Source: Pelatocladus maniniholoensis HA4357-MV3 (GTDB lineage Bacteria; Cyanobacteriota; Cyanobacteriia; Cyanobacteriales; Nostocaceae). Taken from it: a stretch of 63,036 bases of DNA. The translations under genes were made by a program, and so were the position numbers. Of the stretch, positions 31,563 to 40,664 are shown one piece after another. Numbering within the stretch: position 1 is the stretch's first letter; every line of letters begins with the position of its first letter. The notes below the pieces were generated by a model. The model was given only the letters and a program-made list of their open reading frames with translations, did no database searches and was not told where the DNA came from. Where the stretch lies: NCBI GenBank assembly GCA_019359115.1, contig JAHHHW010000084.1, positions 1 to 63,036 of the forward strand, given 5' to 3'.

Positions 31563-32306
31563 ATGGACGCTACGATCTCCATATTTGACCAAAACAGACC
31601 TCCGGAGCATAGTGATCATGGAGAGGTGCCCCGTCATGTTGCGATCATCCTTGACGGGAACCGTCGCTGGGCACGCGCTCAAAAACTTGCAGACGTCAGT
31701 GAAGGACATCGCATCGGTTTCGATAAGATTCCCGAGGTTTTGTCTTGGTGTGAGGATTTGGGAATCCGAATCGTGACGCTGTGGATGCTGTCCACGGACA
31801 ATATCAGAAGCCGTCCTAGTACGGAGCTGCAAGCTCTGTACGAGATTGACGAGAATGTGGTGCGGCGCTTGGTCGATGGCAAGCGCTTCAAGCTAAACCA
31901 CATCGGCTCGCTGGAACTCTTACCGGACAGGCTGGCGACGGTGTTGCGAGCCGCTGCGGAAAAGACACGCGACGTCTCAGGGATGCTGGTCAATCTCGCG
32001 ATCGCCTACGGCGGACGAGAGGATCTCCTGGAGGCGATCCAATCCGTGATTGCTGATGTTGTTGCTTCCGGCGAGACCGAGATCACGGAGGAACTTTTGA
32101 CCGCGCGCCTGTCAACTGGAGGCCAGCCCGATCCGGATCTGATCATTCGTACATCCGGAGAGTACCGAACTTCAGGGTTTCTGCTGTGGCAGGGGGCGCT
32201 CTCTGAGTTGTATTTCTGCGACTGCCATTGGCCCGACTTCACCAGGGCCAATCTCCTGCAAGCCGTCCAAGCCTACAGCGTGCGCGATCGCCGTTTCGGC
32301 TGTTAG
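31563..32306 (+). CDS. cis-prenyltransferase (UppS/Z-FPP synthase family) of the encapsulin cluster
   Basis: 247 residues from the ATG at 31563 (GAGG five bases upstream); an in-frame start 36 bp earlier is less likely. Family motifs are all present: VAIILDGNRRWARAQ with the catalytic Asp31, TLWMLSTDNIRSRP, LAIAYGGREDLLEA, and DPDLIIRTSGEYRTSGFLLW with the ELYFCDCHWPDF metal-binding Glu region. These enzymes add isopentenyl diphosphate in cis. The TLWMLSTDN variant (instead of TLYAFSTENW) resembles actinobacterial short-chain enzymes, so a short (Z)-prenyl diphosphate is plausible rather than C55. Base composition looks clearly more GC-rich than neighbours. It ends 9 bp before the terpene cyclase, indicating one transcript. 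A housekeeping UppS role is unlikely but not excluded. Confidence 0.88.
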   Translation: MDATISIFDQNRPPEHSDHGEVPRHVAIILDGNRRWARAQKLADVSEGHRIGFDKIPEVLSWCEDLGIRIVTLWMLSTDNIRSRPSTELQALYEIDENVVRRLVDGKRFKLNHIGSLELLPDRLATVLRAAAEKTRDVSGMLVNLAIAYGGREDLLEAIQSVIADVVASGETEITEELLTARLSTGGQPDPDLIIRTSGEYRTSGFLLWQGALSELYFCDCHWPDFTRANLLQAVQAYSVRDRRFGC

Positions 32307-32315
32307 CTGGGCTGC

Positions 32316-33551
32316 GTGAATCATATTTCTATGCAAGCGAGGAGCCAAGTGCATAAATTCACCATAAATCCTACGGGACTAGGCACTTCAGCCGTCCGGC
32401 TCGTTGAAGCGCTCAAGAGCAATCGTGGGCAAGCCGCAGCGGATTCGACACCCGATGCCGTGACCTGCCCCCCGACGCCGCCTCAAACACCCCTCTTTGG
32501 GGGATCTGTAACCGCGCCGATCACGCTCACCACCTTTCTCGGTCCAAACACATCCGTCTGCCAGCCACCGTTTGAATCTCCAGCAGGGGTTACCATCCCC
32601 TCGCTGTACTGCCCAGATCCAATTCGCATTGACGAGGATCTGGCGAACGATGTCAACGAAAGGCTGGTGGCCTGGGTCGAGCAGATTGGGATCTACGCTG
32701 GACAGCTCGACTACGTTCGAGCTTGTAACTACGGCCGCTACGCCATGCTCATTCATCCCGACACGAATGACCCCGACCGGCTCCTGCTGGCTGCGCAGTG
32801 CATGGCTGCTGAGTTTGCTGTGGACGACCATTACTGCGATGACGAACGTACCGGCTCTGACCCCACCATTATCGCCCGTCGCCTCGCCCTCACCCAATCG
32901 GCGCTCGACCCAGTTTATATTCTTGACCCGGAGTACGACGCTCAATTCCAGGCAGCAATGAAGTCCGACCCGGTTCGCGTCGGCCTCACTGCCTATATCA
33001 ACCGCGTTGCCGAGTATGGTACGCCTGAGCAGGTCGATCGAGTCCGCCTCGGCACCGTCACCATGTTTATTCCGATGAATTGGGAGGCGGCCTGGCGGAT
33101 GACAGGCGGTCTGCCTCCTGTGTGGGAATACTTAGCCGTTCGCCAAGCCAACAGCTTCGGACCGTGCCTGACGCTAATCGATATCATCGGCGGCTACGAA
33201 GTGCCGGGCGAGATCTACTCCATTCCCGCAGTCCGCCGAGCCACCATGATTGCCGGTACTGCAACCATTATTCTCAATGACCTTTACTCGATGGCTAAGG
33301 AGACTCAGCCAGGTATCGGTGACGGCGGACTGCCCGCCATTATCGCCGGCGAAAGTGGCTGCTCATTGCAGGAGGGGACTGATCGCACTGCGAAGATCCA
33401 CAATGACTTGGTGCGCGAATTCGAGACCGCGCAGCGGCAGATTATGTCCAAAGTCCCCTCGATGGAGCTTTGGCGGTATCTGGCGGGTCTGCACGCGTGG
33501 ATGGGCGGCAGCCGCGAATGGCACAGCAAGAGTGCACGCTACCAGGTCTAA
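32316..33551 (+). CDS. Family 2B encapsulin-associated terpene cyclase (2-methylisoborneol synthase-like)
   Basis: The 411-residue class I terpene cyclase has a disordered Pro/Thr-rich N-terminus of about 90 residues, then the cyclase fold. The metal motifs are VDDHYCDDE (170-177) and NDLYSMAKE (321-329). LYCPDPIRIDED, GGLPPVWEYLAVRQ and the ending WMGGSREWH are typical of 2-methylisoborneol synthases. Residues 18-33 (NPTGLGTSAVRLVEAL) resemble a conserved N-terminal motif I recall from encapsulin-loaded cyclases (GPTG-GT-A-L), so it is a candidate loading peptide. Start: GTG 32316, 10 bp after the cis-prenyltransferase; ATG 32331 is an alternative. No GPP C-methyltransferase is nearby, so the product need not be 2-methylisoborneol. 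GC-rich, like the preceding gene. Confidence 0.9.
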   Translation: MNHISMQARSQVHKFTINPTGLGTSAVRLVEALKSNRGQAAADSTPDAVTCPPTPPQTPLFGGSVTAPITLTTFLGPNTSVCQPPFESPAGVTIPSLYCPDPIRIDEDLANDVNERLVAWVEQIGIYAGQLDYVRACNYGRYAMLIHPDTNDPDRLLLAAQCMAAEFAVDDHYCDDERTGSDPTIIARRLALTQSALDPVYILDPEYDAQFQAAMKSDPVRVGLTAYINRVAEYGTPEQVDRVRLGTVTMFIPMNWEAAWRMTGGLPPVWEYLAVRQANSFGPCLTLIDIIGGYEVPGEIYSIPAVRRATMIAGTATIILNDLYSMAKETQPGIGDGGLPAIIAGESGCSLQEGTDRTAKIHNDLVREFETAQRQIMSKVPSMELWRYLAGLHAWMGGSREWHSKSARYQV

Positions 33552-33809
33552 CTGAACTGTCGATTCTATACGACGATTTTGACCTGAATCCAAGGCACTA
33601 GATGTGCAGCGTACTGAGGTGGGTGGTATATGGTCGGCGATCCCGATAACGAATTTCAATTTCGTAATAGTTCAAGTGTTGGGTTTGGCAAACCCACTGG
33701 GCTGGACACCTCAGCTACGTGGGTCGAGTTGTTATCCAGTCCAGGAAGGTTGAGTTTGTAATCCAGTTAATCAGATCAGTTTTTTGTTGTTAATCAGTAA
33801 GGATATTTT

Positions 33810-35222
33810 ATGACCACTTTTGCGAATCTACCCAATTCAGAAATTGAGGGTTTACAGCAGCAAATGAGCTTGAGTACAGAAGCTGCACGTAAGCTAGCAA
33901 CGACCACCAAAACCCAACCCCAGATGCAAGGCATCAGCTCGCGGTGGCTGTTAAAACTGCTGCCTTGGATAGAAACGGTGGGTGGTAGCTATCGGGTCAA
34001 CCGTCGCTTAACCTATATGGTTGGAGATGGACGGGTCAGCTTTACCAATACAGGAGCTCAAATACAGGTCATTCCTCAAGAACTCACTGAGTTACCCTTG
34101 TTGCAGGGATTTGAAGATGTCGGAGTCTTAAACGCCTTGGCTGGTCAATTTGTCCAACGAGAATATGCTCCGGGAGATGTGATCATCCAAGCAGGTCAAG
34201 ACGCCGAGCAAGTATTGCTGATTGCTCATGGTAAGGTAAATAAAATTGGCCCAGGCAAGTATGACGATCAAGTTGTTTTAGCTGTATTAGCCGATGGCGA
34301 CCATTTTGGCGACTACGCTTTAGTCGAATCCCAGGATACTTGGGATGTCACCCTCGTTGCCATTACCCGTTGCACCATCTTGTCATTGCCTCAAGCAGCC
34401 TTTCAAAACCTGGTTAACCAGTCTGAGGCCTTACAAACGCAAGTGGATCGATTCAGGGAAAAATTGCGCCAACCCCAAAACCAATATGGAGAAGCCTCCA
34501 TCGATATTACCTCAGGCCACCTGCCAGAGGCAATATTACCTGGGACTTTTGCAGATTATGAAACCAATCCACGAGAATATGAGTTAAGCGTCGCTCAAAC
34601 CATTCTGCAAATGAATACACGGGTTGCTGACCTCTACAACGAACCCATGAATCAGACGGAGGAACAATTACGGCTGACCATCGAAGAATTACGGGAACGC
34701 CAAGAACACGAAATGATTAACAATCGTGACTTTGGACTGTTACATAATGCCGATCTCAAACAACGCATCTTTACGCGCAGTGGTCCGCCAACTCCCGATG
34801 ATCTCGATGAATTGCTCTCCATCGTTTGGAAAGAACCGAGCTTTTTCTTGGCTCATCCCCGCGCTATTGCTGCTTTTGGTCGGGAATGCAGCCGCCTTGG
34901 ACTCTATCCCGATCCTATCCCTATGGGTAATAGTGCAATTCCATCTTGGCGTGGTATTCCCATCTATCCTTGCAATAAGATTCCCGTTACAGCACAGCGT
35001 ACTAGCTCCATTATGTTAATGCGTGTGGGAGCTGCCAACCAGGGTGTCATTGGTCTTCATAAAACTGCCATTCCAGATGAATATCAGCCTAGTTTATCTG
35101 TGCGCTTCATGAGTATTAACGAAAAGGCCGTTATTTCCTACCTGGTTAGTGTTTACTACTCCCTCGCTGTCCTCGTTCCTGACGCACTAGGCATCCTTGA
35201 AGATGTCGAAATTGGTCTTTAA
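33810..35222 (+). CDS. Family 2B encapsulin shell protein 1 (with cyclic-nucleotide-binding-like insert)
   Basis: The 470-residue protein is of the type long annotated as Crp/cyclic-nucleotide-binding protein in geosmin and 2-methylisoborneol operons and now recognised as a Family 2B encapsulin. It has an N-terminal arm and HK97-fold start ([34 protein letters not shown]) and an inserted nucleotide-binding-like domain (about 98-220, [14 protein letters not shown] to HFGDYALV). The rest of the HK97 fold follows ([47 protein letters not shown]). The insert lacks the Arg of the usual phosphate-binding cassette ([10 protein letters not shown] instead of PRAAT). AAGGA six bases before the ATG is a good ribosome site. 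The gene follows the cyclase by 258 bp. Confidence 0.9.
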   Translation: MTTFANLPNSEIEGLQQQMSLSTEAARKLATTTKTQPQMQGISSRWLLKLLPWIETVGGSYRVNRRLTYMVGDGRVSFTNTGAQIQVIPQELTELPLLQGFEDVGVLNALAGQFVQREYAPGDVIIQAGQDAEQVLLIAHGKVNKIGPGKYDDQVVLAVLADGDHFGDYALVESQDTWDVTLVAITRCTILSLPQAAFQNLVNQSEALQTQVDRFREKLRQPQNQYGEASIDITSGHLPEAILPGTFADYETNPREYELSVAQTILQMNTRVADLYNEPMNQTEEQLRLTIEELRERQEHEMINNRDFGLLHNADLKQRIFTRSGPPTPDDLDELLSIVWKEPSFFLAHPRAIAAFGRECSRLGLYPDPIPMGNSAIPSWRGIPIYPCNKIPVTAQRTSSIMLMRVGAANQGVIGLHKTAIPDEYQPSLSVRFMSINEKAVISYLVSVYYSLAVLVPDALGILEDVEIGL

Positions 35223-35261
35223 GTAGAGTTGATCGTCAAAAAGGAACAGGGAACTCTTAAT

Positions 35262-35402
35262 CCCACGGCTTAAGCCGTGGGATTGAAAAAAAGGACACCG
35301 TTTTCAAAGCGCTGCGCGTCTGGTAGACGCGTAGCGGCTTCTCGGAGAGTAAAACATCTTTTTTTTAAGTGGGTTTTCGATCCACGACTGAAGTTTTTTA
35401 TA
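35262..35402 (+). repeat. two-hairpin dispersed element, copy 2, between the encapsulin genes
   Basis: First hairpin CCCACGGC-TTAA-GCCGTGGG, then ATTGAAAAAAAGGACACCG. A middle containing GACGCGTAGCGGCTTCTCGG follows, then hairpin GTGGGTTTTCGATCCAC and ACTGAAGTTTTTTAT. Same architecture as 3151-3263 and 37150-37258. It would be transcribed within any read-through between the two shell genes. Confidence 0.65.
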
Positions 35403-35464
35403 CCAGAAATTCCTGTTGCCTGTTCCCTTATTTTGTAAATTTAGTCACATAGAACGTTAACTTT

Positions 35465-36880
35465 ATGACAGGTGTTTCGATTAGGCCAGATTTAGACCAA
35501 GAAAACAGGCAATCCCAGATGAGCTTAAGCACGGAAGGGGCGCGGAATTTAGCCGAAATCACGAAAACTCTGCCCCAGATGCAGGGCATTACCCCCAGGT
35601 GGTTGTTACAGATGTTGCCTTGGGTAGAAGTCACGGGTGGGACCTATCGGGTTAACCGTCGCTTGACTTATAATGTCGGCGATGGACGAGTCAGCTTTAT
35701 CAATACAGGAACCCAGGTGCGGGTCATTCCCCAAACACTTTGCGAACTACCTTTACTGCGTGGATTTGAGGATATTGAGGTACTCAACGCCTTGGCAGAC
35801 AGGTTTGTGCAACAAGAATTTGCTCCTGGTGAGGTGATTGTACAGCAAGGTCAACCAGCTGACCAGGTGTTATTAATTGCTCATGGTAAAGTTAATAAGT
35901 TGAAGGCAGGAAAGTATGAGGCGGAAGCTTTACAGGATGTCTTTATCTTATCTGATGGCGCTCATTTTGGCGATCAAGCTATAGTTCTGTCTCAGGATAC
36001 TTGGGATGTTAGCCTCAGAGCCGTTACGCGGTGCATAGTTTTGTCTTTGCCAATACAGGCGTTTCGGGAGTTAATGAATCAGTCTGAAGCGTTGCAAACT
36101 CAGATTGATCGCTTTAGAGCTATTTTGAGAAAACCAAAGGATAAGTATAATCAAGCGCCGATCGCCATAACCGCAGGTCACAGTCAGGAAACTGAGTTAC
36201 CCAGGACATTTGTTGATTACGACGTGAGTCCACGGGAGTATGAGTTAAGCGTCGCTCAAACCATTTTACGGGTGAATACACGAGTTGCTGACCTCTACAA
36301 CGAACCGATGAACCAGACGGAGGAACAATTACGGCTGACTATTGAAGCGTTGCGGGAACGGCAAGAATATGAAATGCTTAATAATCCTGATTTCGGGTTG
36401 TTGCACAATGCCGATCTCAAGCAACGCATCTTTACCCGCACCGGTCCACCGACTCCAGATGACCTCGACGAATTGCTCTCTCGGCGGCGCAAATCTCGTT
36501 TTTTCTTAGCTCACCCTCGTGCGATCGCTGCTTTTGGTCGGGAGTGTAACCGTCGTGGAGTTTATTCCCCAAGCACGGAGGTCAACGGAAAGATTGTACC
36601 TGCATGGCGCAACTATCCGATTTTTCCTTGTAACAAAATTCCGATCACCAGGGAGGGTACTAGCTCTATTTTGGTATTCCGTGTCGGACAAGAAGACCAA
36701 GGGGTGGTAGGTCTACACAAAACAGGTATCCCTGATGAATACCAACCGAGTTTGTCTGTACGGCTTATGGGTATCAATGACAAGGGGATCATTTCCTACT
36801 TAGTGAGTGCTTACTACTCTACAGCCGTACTTATCCCTGACGCACTCGGCATTCTCGAAAATGTAGAAGTTGGGCACTGA
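35465..36880 (+). CDS. Family 2B encapsulin shell protein 2
   Basis: The 471-residue protein is a close paralogue of the preceding gene and has the same domain order: [35 protein letters not shown], the nucleotide-binding-like insert (about 95-220), [55 protein letters not shown]. Differences concentrate in the insert and in the segment before IPCNKIPI. Two shell genes per cluster are common in Family 2B, and mixed two-component shells are known, so co-assembly with shell 1 is likely. The ribosome binding site is weak. A perfect 41-nt hairpin lies 52 bp past the stop. Confidence 0.9.
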   Translation: MTGVSIRPDLDQENRQSQMSLSTEGARNLAEITKTLPQMQGITPRWLLQMLPWVEVTGGTYRVNRRLTYNVGDGRVSFINTGTQVRVIPQTLCELPLLRGFEDIEVLNALADRFVQQEFAPGEVIVQQGQPADQVLLIAHGKVNKLKAGKYEAEALQDVFILSDGAHFGDQAIVLSQDTWDVSLRAVTRCIVLSLPIQAFRELMNQSEALQTQIDRFRAILRKPKDKYNQAPIAITAGHSQETELPRTFVDYDVSPREYELSVAQTILRVNTRVADLYNEPMNQTEEQLRLTIEALRERQEYEMLNNPDFGLLHNADLKQRIFTRTGPPTPDDLDELLSRRRKSRFFLAHPRAIAAFGRECNRRGVYSPSTEVNGKIVPAWRNYPIFPCNKIPITREGTSSILVFRVGQEDQGVVGLHKTGIPDEYQPSLSVRLMGINDKGIISYLVSAYYSTAVLIPDALGILENVEVGH

Positions 36881-36931
36881 TACCGTTTTACTTTCAGGTC
36901 GATCCAAATAGGGGTAGTGTTACGGAAGCTG

Positions 36932-36972
36932 CGACCAGGGGCAAACTAAACAGTTTAGTTTGCCCCTGGTCG
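36932..36972 (+). terminator. 41-nt perfect hairpin after the encapsulin cluster
   Basis: CGACCAGGGGCAAACTAAAC is followed by one A and its exact reverse complement. It would fold with an 18-bp stem and a five-base loop. No U-tract follows, so it could also be an mRNA 3' protecting structure or a repeat rather than a classical terminator. Confidence 0.55.
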
Positions 36973-37149
36973 TTGCTGGAATCGCCGTCTCGATTGCTTT
37001 AAGCAGGTCACCACTTTGTATATCAGGACACACCAACGAGAAATCTTTGAGATGCACTACACTCAATTTCCATGCTTGGGAACAATGCTTAATTTACAAA
37101 GAAAGGCAGAGGGTCGAGGGCAGAAGGCAGAAGGCAAGAAGTATCAATT

Positions 37150-37258
37150 AGAACTTTAGTTGTGGGTATAAAGCCCACTAAGGAAGAAAATGTATTTCGA
37201 GATGCGTAGCGCGATGAAATACGGCATCCTTGTTTCAATCCACGTTTTTAGACGTGGG
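37150..37258 (-). repeat. two-hairpin dispersed element, copy 3 (reversed)
   Basis: Read on the minus strand: CCACGTCTAAAAACGTGG hairpin, ATTGAAACAAGGATGCCG, a middle with GCGCTACGCATCTCGAAATA, then hairpin GTGGGCTTTATACCCAC and AACTAAAGTTCT. Same order of parts as the other two copies. Confidence 0.6.
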
Positions 37259-37631
37259 TTCCCTTCTGCCTTCTGCCTCCTGCCTTCTGCCTTCATGAAA
37301 TGATTTACAGCCTTAACACCAACCGTGTTGGGGTATAGAAGTGTAAGAAGAGTTATGTTTTTATTCACCCTGATGTACGTACATCATGGAGTCTACTTCA
37401 TCAACCACTAAAAAACCCAGTCACGTGATAGATAACACTGTAGTTTGACTTTAGCTAAGTAGATTAACTTAACTAATAATCTCTGTGGCTTTTAGCCCCA
37501 AGAAATGTCAAGATTGACTTATCCGCTCATCAAAGTAAAAGCTTGTCAGGATAATTTCTCAAGTTGTGATACTGGATGAGTCGATTTCAATTTTACTTGT
37601 ATAGGCTACACTTGCCTGTGGTTAGGTGATC

Positions 37632-39848
37632 ATGCCAAAATCTAAAAAGACCAGCAATCAACAAATTAATTTTAACGATACACAATATTACTTAAATCGT
37701 GAACTAAGTTGGATAGAGTTCAACAGTAGAGTGTTGCATGAAGCTCTAGACTCACGTACGCCCCTTTTAGAACGTCTCAAGTTTTTGGCTATCTTCAGTT
37801 CCAACTTAGATGAGTTCTTTATGGTGCGCGTTGCAGTTTTAAAGCAACAAGTAGAAGCAAAAGTTAGCCAATTAAGTTTTGATGGTCGCACACCACAACA
37901 ACAGTTAGATGATATTAGTTTTTCCCTGCGTCCTCTAGTAGCTCAACAACATCAACATTTTGAGGAAGTACTACGACCAGTATTAGCAAATCACGACATC
38001 CATATTTTGGATTATATAGATTTGACAGAAAAACAGCGTAAATATTTAGACAACTACTTTGAAGAACAAATATTTCCCGTTATCACTCCCTTAGCTGTTG
38101 ACCCTAGCCATCCTTTTCCCTACATTTCTAATCTCAGTTTAAATTTAGCAGTTGTAGTTAAAAATCCCGAAACTGAAGAAGAATTTTTTGCCAGAGTTAA
38201 AGTCCCGAAAGTTTTACCACGATTTTTACCTTTACCGTCAGAGTTAGGAATTCAACGTCATGGCAAACCTGCTCTGTGGACTGGTGTACCCTTAGAACAG
38301 GCGATCGCTCATAATTTAGAATCCCTATTTCCAGGGATGAACATTCAAGAATATCATCCCTTCCGCATTACTCGTGATGCTGATTTGGGACTAGAAGAAG
38401 ATGAAGCCGACGATTTGCTACTTTTTATAGAGCAAGAATTGCGAAAAAGGCGAGTCGGTGGTAATCCTGTTCGATTAGAAATTCAATCCCAAACTCCTGA
38501 ATTCATCCGCAATCGATTGTTGCAAGATTTGGAATTAACCGAAAGTGATGTCTATGACGTAGATGGTCTTTTGGGACTAAGCGACTTAATGTATTTTATG
38601 TCTTTGAGTGTCCCAGTAGAACTAAAAGATCCTCCTTGGCAGTCTGTTGTACCTCCTCGTCTGCAACGTATTCGGGAAATAAATCTCGCCTCCGAAGCCT
38701 TAGAAATAGAAGAAGGCAAAGATTTTTTTGCTGTGATTCGAGAACGAGATTTACTTATACACCATCCCTATCAATCTTTTTCGACGTCAGTGGTACGCTT
38801 TATTACCAGTGCTGCCCATGATCCGAATGTTTTAGCAATTAAGATGACTCTTTATCGTACCTCTGGTGATTCACCAATCGTGAATGCCTTAATTGCTGCT
38901 GCGGAAAATGGCAAGCAAGTATCTGTATTGGTAGAACTGAAAGCGCGGTTTGATGAAGAGAATAATATTTACTGGGCAAAACGTTTAGAAAGCGTTGGAG
39001 TTCACGTAGTTTACGGTTTAGTAGGTTTGAAAACCCACTCTAAAATTGTCATGGTTGTGCGGCGTGAGCAAGACCGTATCCGTCGCTACGTTCATATTGG
39101 CACTGGTAATTATAACCCCAAAACAGCACGCTTATATACAGACTTGGGATTGTTTACTTGTCAAGAAGAGTTGGGAGCAGATGTGACAGATGTATTCAAT
39201 TTCTTGACAGGATACTCACGGCAAAAGTCTTATCGTCAATTGTTAGTTGCACCTGTAAATTTACGCGATCGCTTTACTGGATTGATCCAAAGAGAAATTG
39301 AAAATGTTCAAAAAGGATTTTCTGGGCGCATTGTTGCCAAAATGAACTCCCTTGTTGATCCACAAATCATCTCTGAACTTTACAAAGCTTCCCGCCTCGG
39401 TGTGCAAATCGACTTAATTGTGCGGGGTATTTGCTGTTTACGTCCTGGACTCAAAGACATTAGCCAAAACATTCGCGTTATTAGTATTGTCGGTCGGTTT
39501 TTAGAACACTCCCGGATTTTTTATTTCTATAATAATGGTCAAGAGGAAATCTATATTGGCAGTGCCGATTGGATGCCCCGGAACTTGGATCGAAGAGTAG
39601 AAGTAATTACCCCCATTTTAGATCCAGATATTGCTAAAGATTTGCAGGAAATTTTAGGCATTATGTTAGCAGATAATCGCCAAGCCTGGGAGTTACAAGC
39701 AGATGGCAGATACATTCAAAGGCGTCCTGGTGAAGATTGTCCAGAAGCTAGTTCGCAAAAAACTCTCATGTCTATGGCTTTAAATACACAAGCGATCGCC
39801 TCAAACTTAATGAATTCAACAAAGAGTTATGTTTATCCTGACAAGTAG
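37632..39848 (+). CDS. ppk: polyphosphate kinase 1
   Basis: 738 residues from the ATG at 37632; an in-frame GTG at 37626 adds two residues. It makes inorganic polyphosphate reversibly from ATP. Seen are the N-terminal YYLNRELSWIEFNSRVLHEA, SSNLDEFFMVRV, the phosphohistidine domain with ALIAAAENGKQVSVLVELKA, RFDEENNIYWAKRLE and GLKTHSKIVMVVRRE (catalytic His), HIGTGNYNPKTARLYTDLGL, and the second PLD-like domain with GRFLEHSRIFYF and IGSADWMPRNLDRRVE. Length and motifs are normal. Divergent neighbours are absent; it is probably monocistronic. Confidence 0.96.
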   Translation: MPKSKKTSNQQINFNDTQYYLNRELSWIEFNSRVLHEALDSRTPLLERLKFLAIFSSNLDEFFMVRVAVLKQQVEAKVSQLSFDGRTPQQQLDDISFSLRPLVAQQHQHFEEVLRPVLANHDIHILDYIDLTEKQRKYLDNYFEEQIFPVITPLAVDPSHPFPYISNLSLNLAVVVKNPETEEEFFARVKVPKVLPRFLPLPSELGIQRHGKPALWTGVPLEQAIAHNLESLFPGMNIQEYHPFRITRDADLGLEEDEADDLLLFIEQELRKRRVGGNPVRLEIQSQTPEFIRNRLLQDLELTESDVYDVDGLLGLSDLMYFMSLSVPVELKDPPWQSVVPPRLQRIREINLASEALEIEEGKDFFAVIRERDLLIHHPYQSFSTSVVRFITSAAHDPNVLAIKMTLYRTSGDSPIVNALIAAAENGKQVSVLVELKARFDEENNIYWAKRLESVGVHVVYGLVGLKTHSKIVMVVRREQDRIRRYVHIGTGNYNPKTARLYTDLGLFTCQEELGADVTDVFNFLTGYSRQKSYRQLLVAPVNLRDRFTGLIQREIENVQKGFSGRIVAKMNSLVDPQIISELYKASRLGVQIDLIVRGICCLRPGLKDISQNIRVISIVGRFLEHSRIFYFYNNGQEEIYIGSADWMPRNLDRRVEVITPILDPDIAKDLQEILGIMLADNRQAWELQADGRYIQRRPGEDCPEASSQKTLMSMALNTQAIASNLMNSTKSYVYPDK

Positions 39849-40003
39849 TTACACAACTTTGTTGGTAAAAATTAATATTAATAAATATTCATATCTCATC
39901 TTGGAAAAAATTGAATTTATTCAACCATAGGATAGAGTTAGTTTTTGTAGTGATTCTCATAAACTATAAAGGTTGTTGTGCATTAACTTTATAGTTTCCT
40001 TGG

Positions 40004-40420
40004 ATGTTAATGTTGTCTTGTGAGTCTTCTACCTTGCGCGTTCTAGTGGTTGATGACCATGAACTGACTCGCTTAACTTTACAGTTAATATTGTCTACTC
40101 AAGAGAATATTCAAGTTGTAGGTTTAGCTAGTAACGGTCAAGAAGCCATAGAAATGGTTAAGCGGCACAAGCCTGATGTAATTATTCTGGACTTGCAAAT
40201 GCCAGTTATGGATGGCTGGAGTGCGTCTAGTGAAATTAAAGCTATTGCTCCTAATACTCAGATTATTGCCTACTCATCAGTGGATGACTCTAAACTTGTT
40301 GAAGGAAAAGCAAGAGCTTGTTTAGACGCTGTTTGTAAAAAAGATGTACCTACTACCGAACTAGTTTCCTTAGTTAGGCAACTAGGGCAAGGGAGCATTA
40401 ATGGTACGATTGCTGGATAA
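40004..40420 (+). CDS. single-domain response regulator (CheY-like)
   Basis: The 138-residue receiver domain has an acidic pair at 17-18 (VLVVDDHE), phosphoacceptor Asp63 in VIILDLQMPVMDGW, Ser91 of AYSSVDD in place of the usual Thr/Ser, and a Lys in VCKKDV (about 112-113). There is no output domain. It lies 155 bp after ppk on the same strand. The partner kinase is not in the window. Confidence 0.9.
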   Translation: MLMLSCESSTLRVLVVDDHELTRLTLQLILSTQENIQVVGLASNGQEAIEMVKRHKPDVIILDLQMPVMDGWSASSEIKAIAPNTQIIAYSSVDDSKLVEGKARACLDAVCKKDVPTTELVSLVRQLGQGSINGTIAG

Positions 40421-40664
40421 AGGATACAGACAAAATTGTTGAAATTACTGAAATTCCTCATTTGGGAGTTGAAAAACTTGGAAGCAATGGAAAATAAATC
40501 GGTAGAACTGGAATAATTGGTTACTACCGATATCGTTGTTTTTGTTTTAAGGGATCAGGGAACAGGTATTTACTAAGCAGCAAACCAATGAACCATCAGT
40601 GTGCATCGGTGGTCGATTTTTCATACCCTTGTTGTAAGACTATTGTCCAAGGGATCGAGCTTAA

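Larger units (their letters stand above)
36881..37631. other. 750-bp spacer between encapsulin 2 and ppk
   Basis: Holds the 41-nt hairpin (36932-36972), a GAGGGCAGAAGGCAGAAGGC-type tandem repeat near 37110-37140 with its mirror at 37262-37295, a reversed two-hairpin element, and a perfect 16-bp palindrome TGATGTACGTACATCA (37371-37386). No gene is recognised. Confidence 0.6.

Noticed and set aside
31563-32306. Housekeeping undecaprenyl diphosphate synthase
   Set aside because: Not excluded, but the composition, actinobacterial-like motif and tight coupling to a terpene cyclase favour a specialised role.
31563-36880. Complete 2-methylisoborneol operon
   Set aside because: Cyclase and shells fit, but the GPP C-methyltransferase needed for the C11 substrate is absent from the window.
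33810-36880. Crp/Fnr-type transcription regulators
   Set aside because: The nucleotide-binding domain is internal, there is no helix-turn-helix, and flanking sequence fits Family 2B encapsulin shells.
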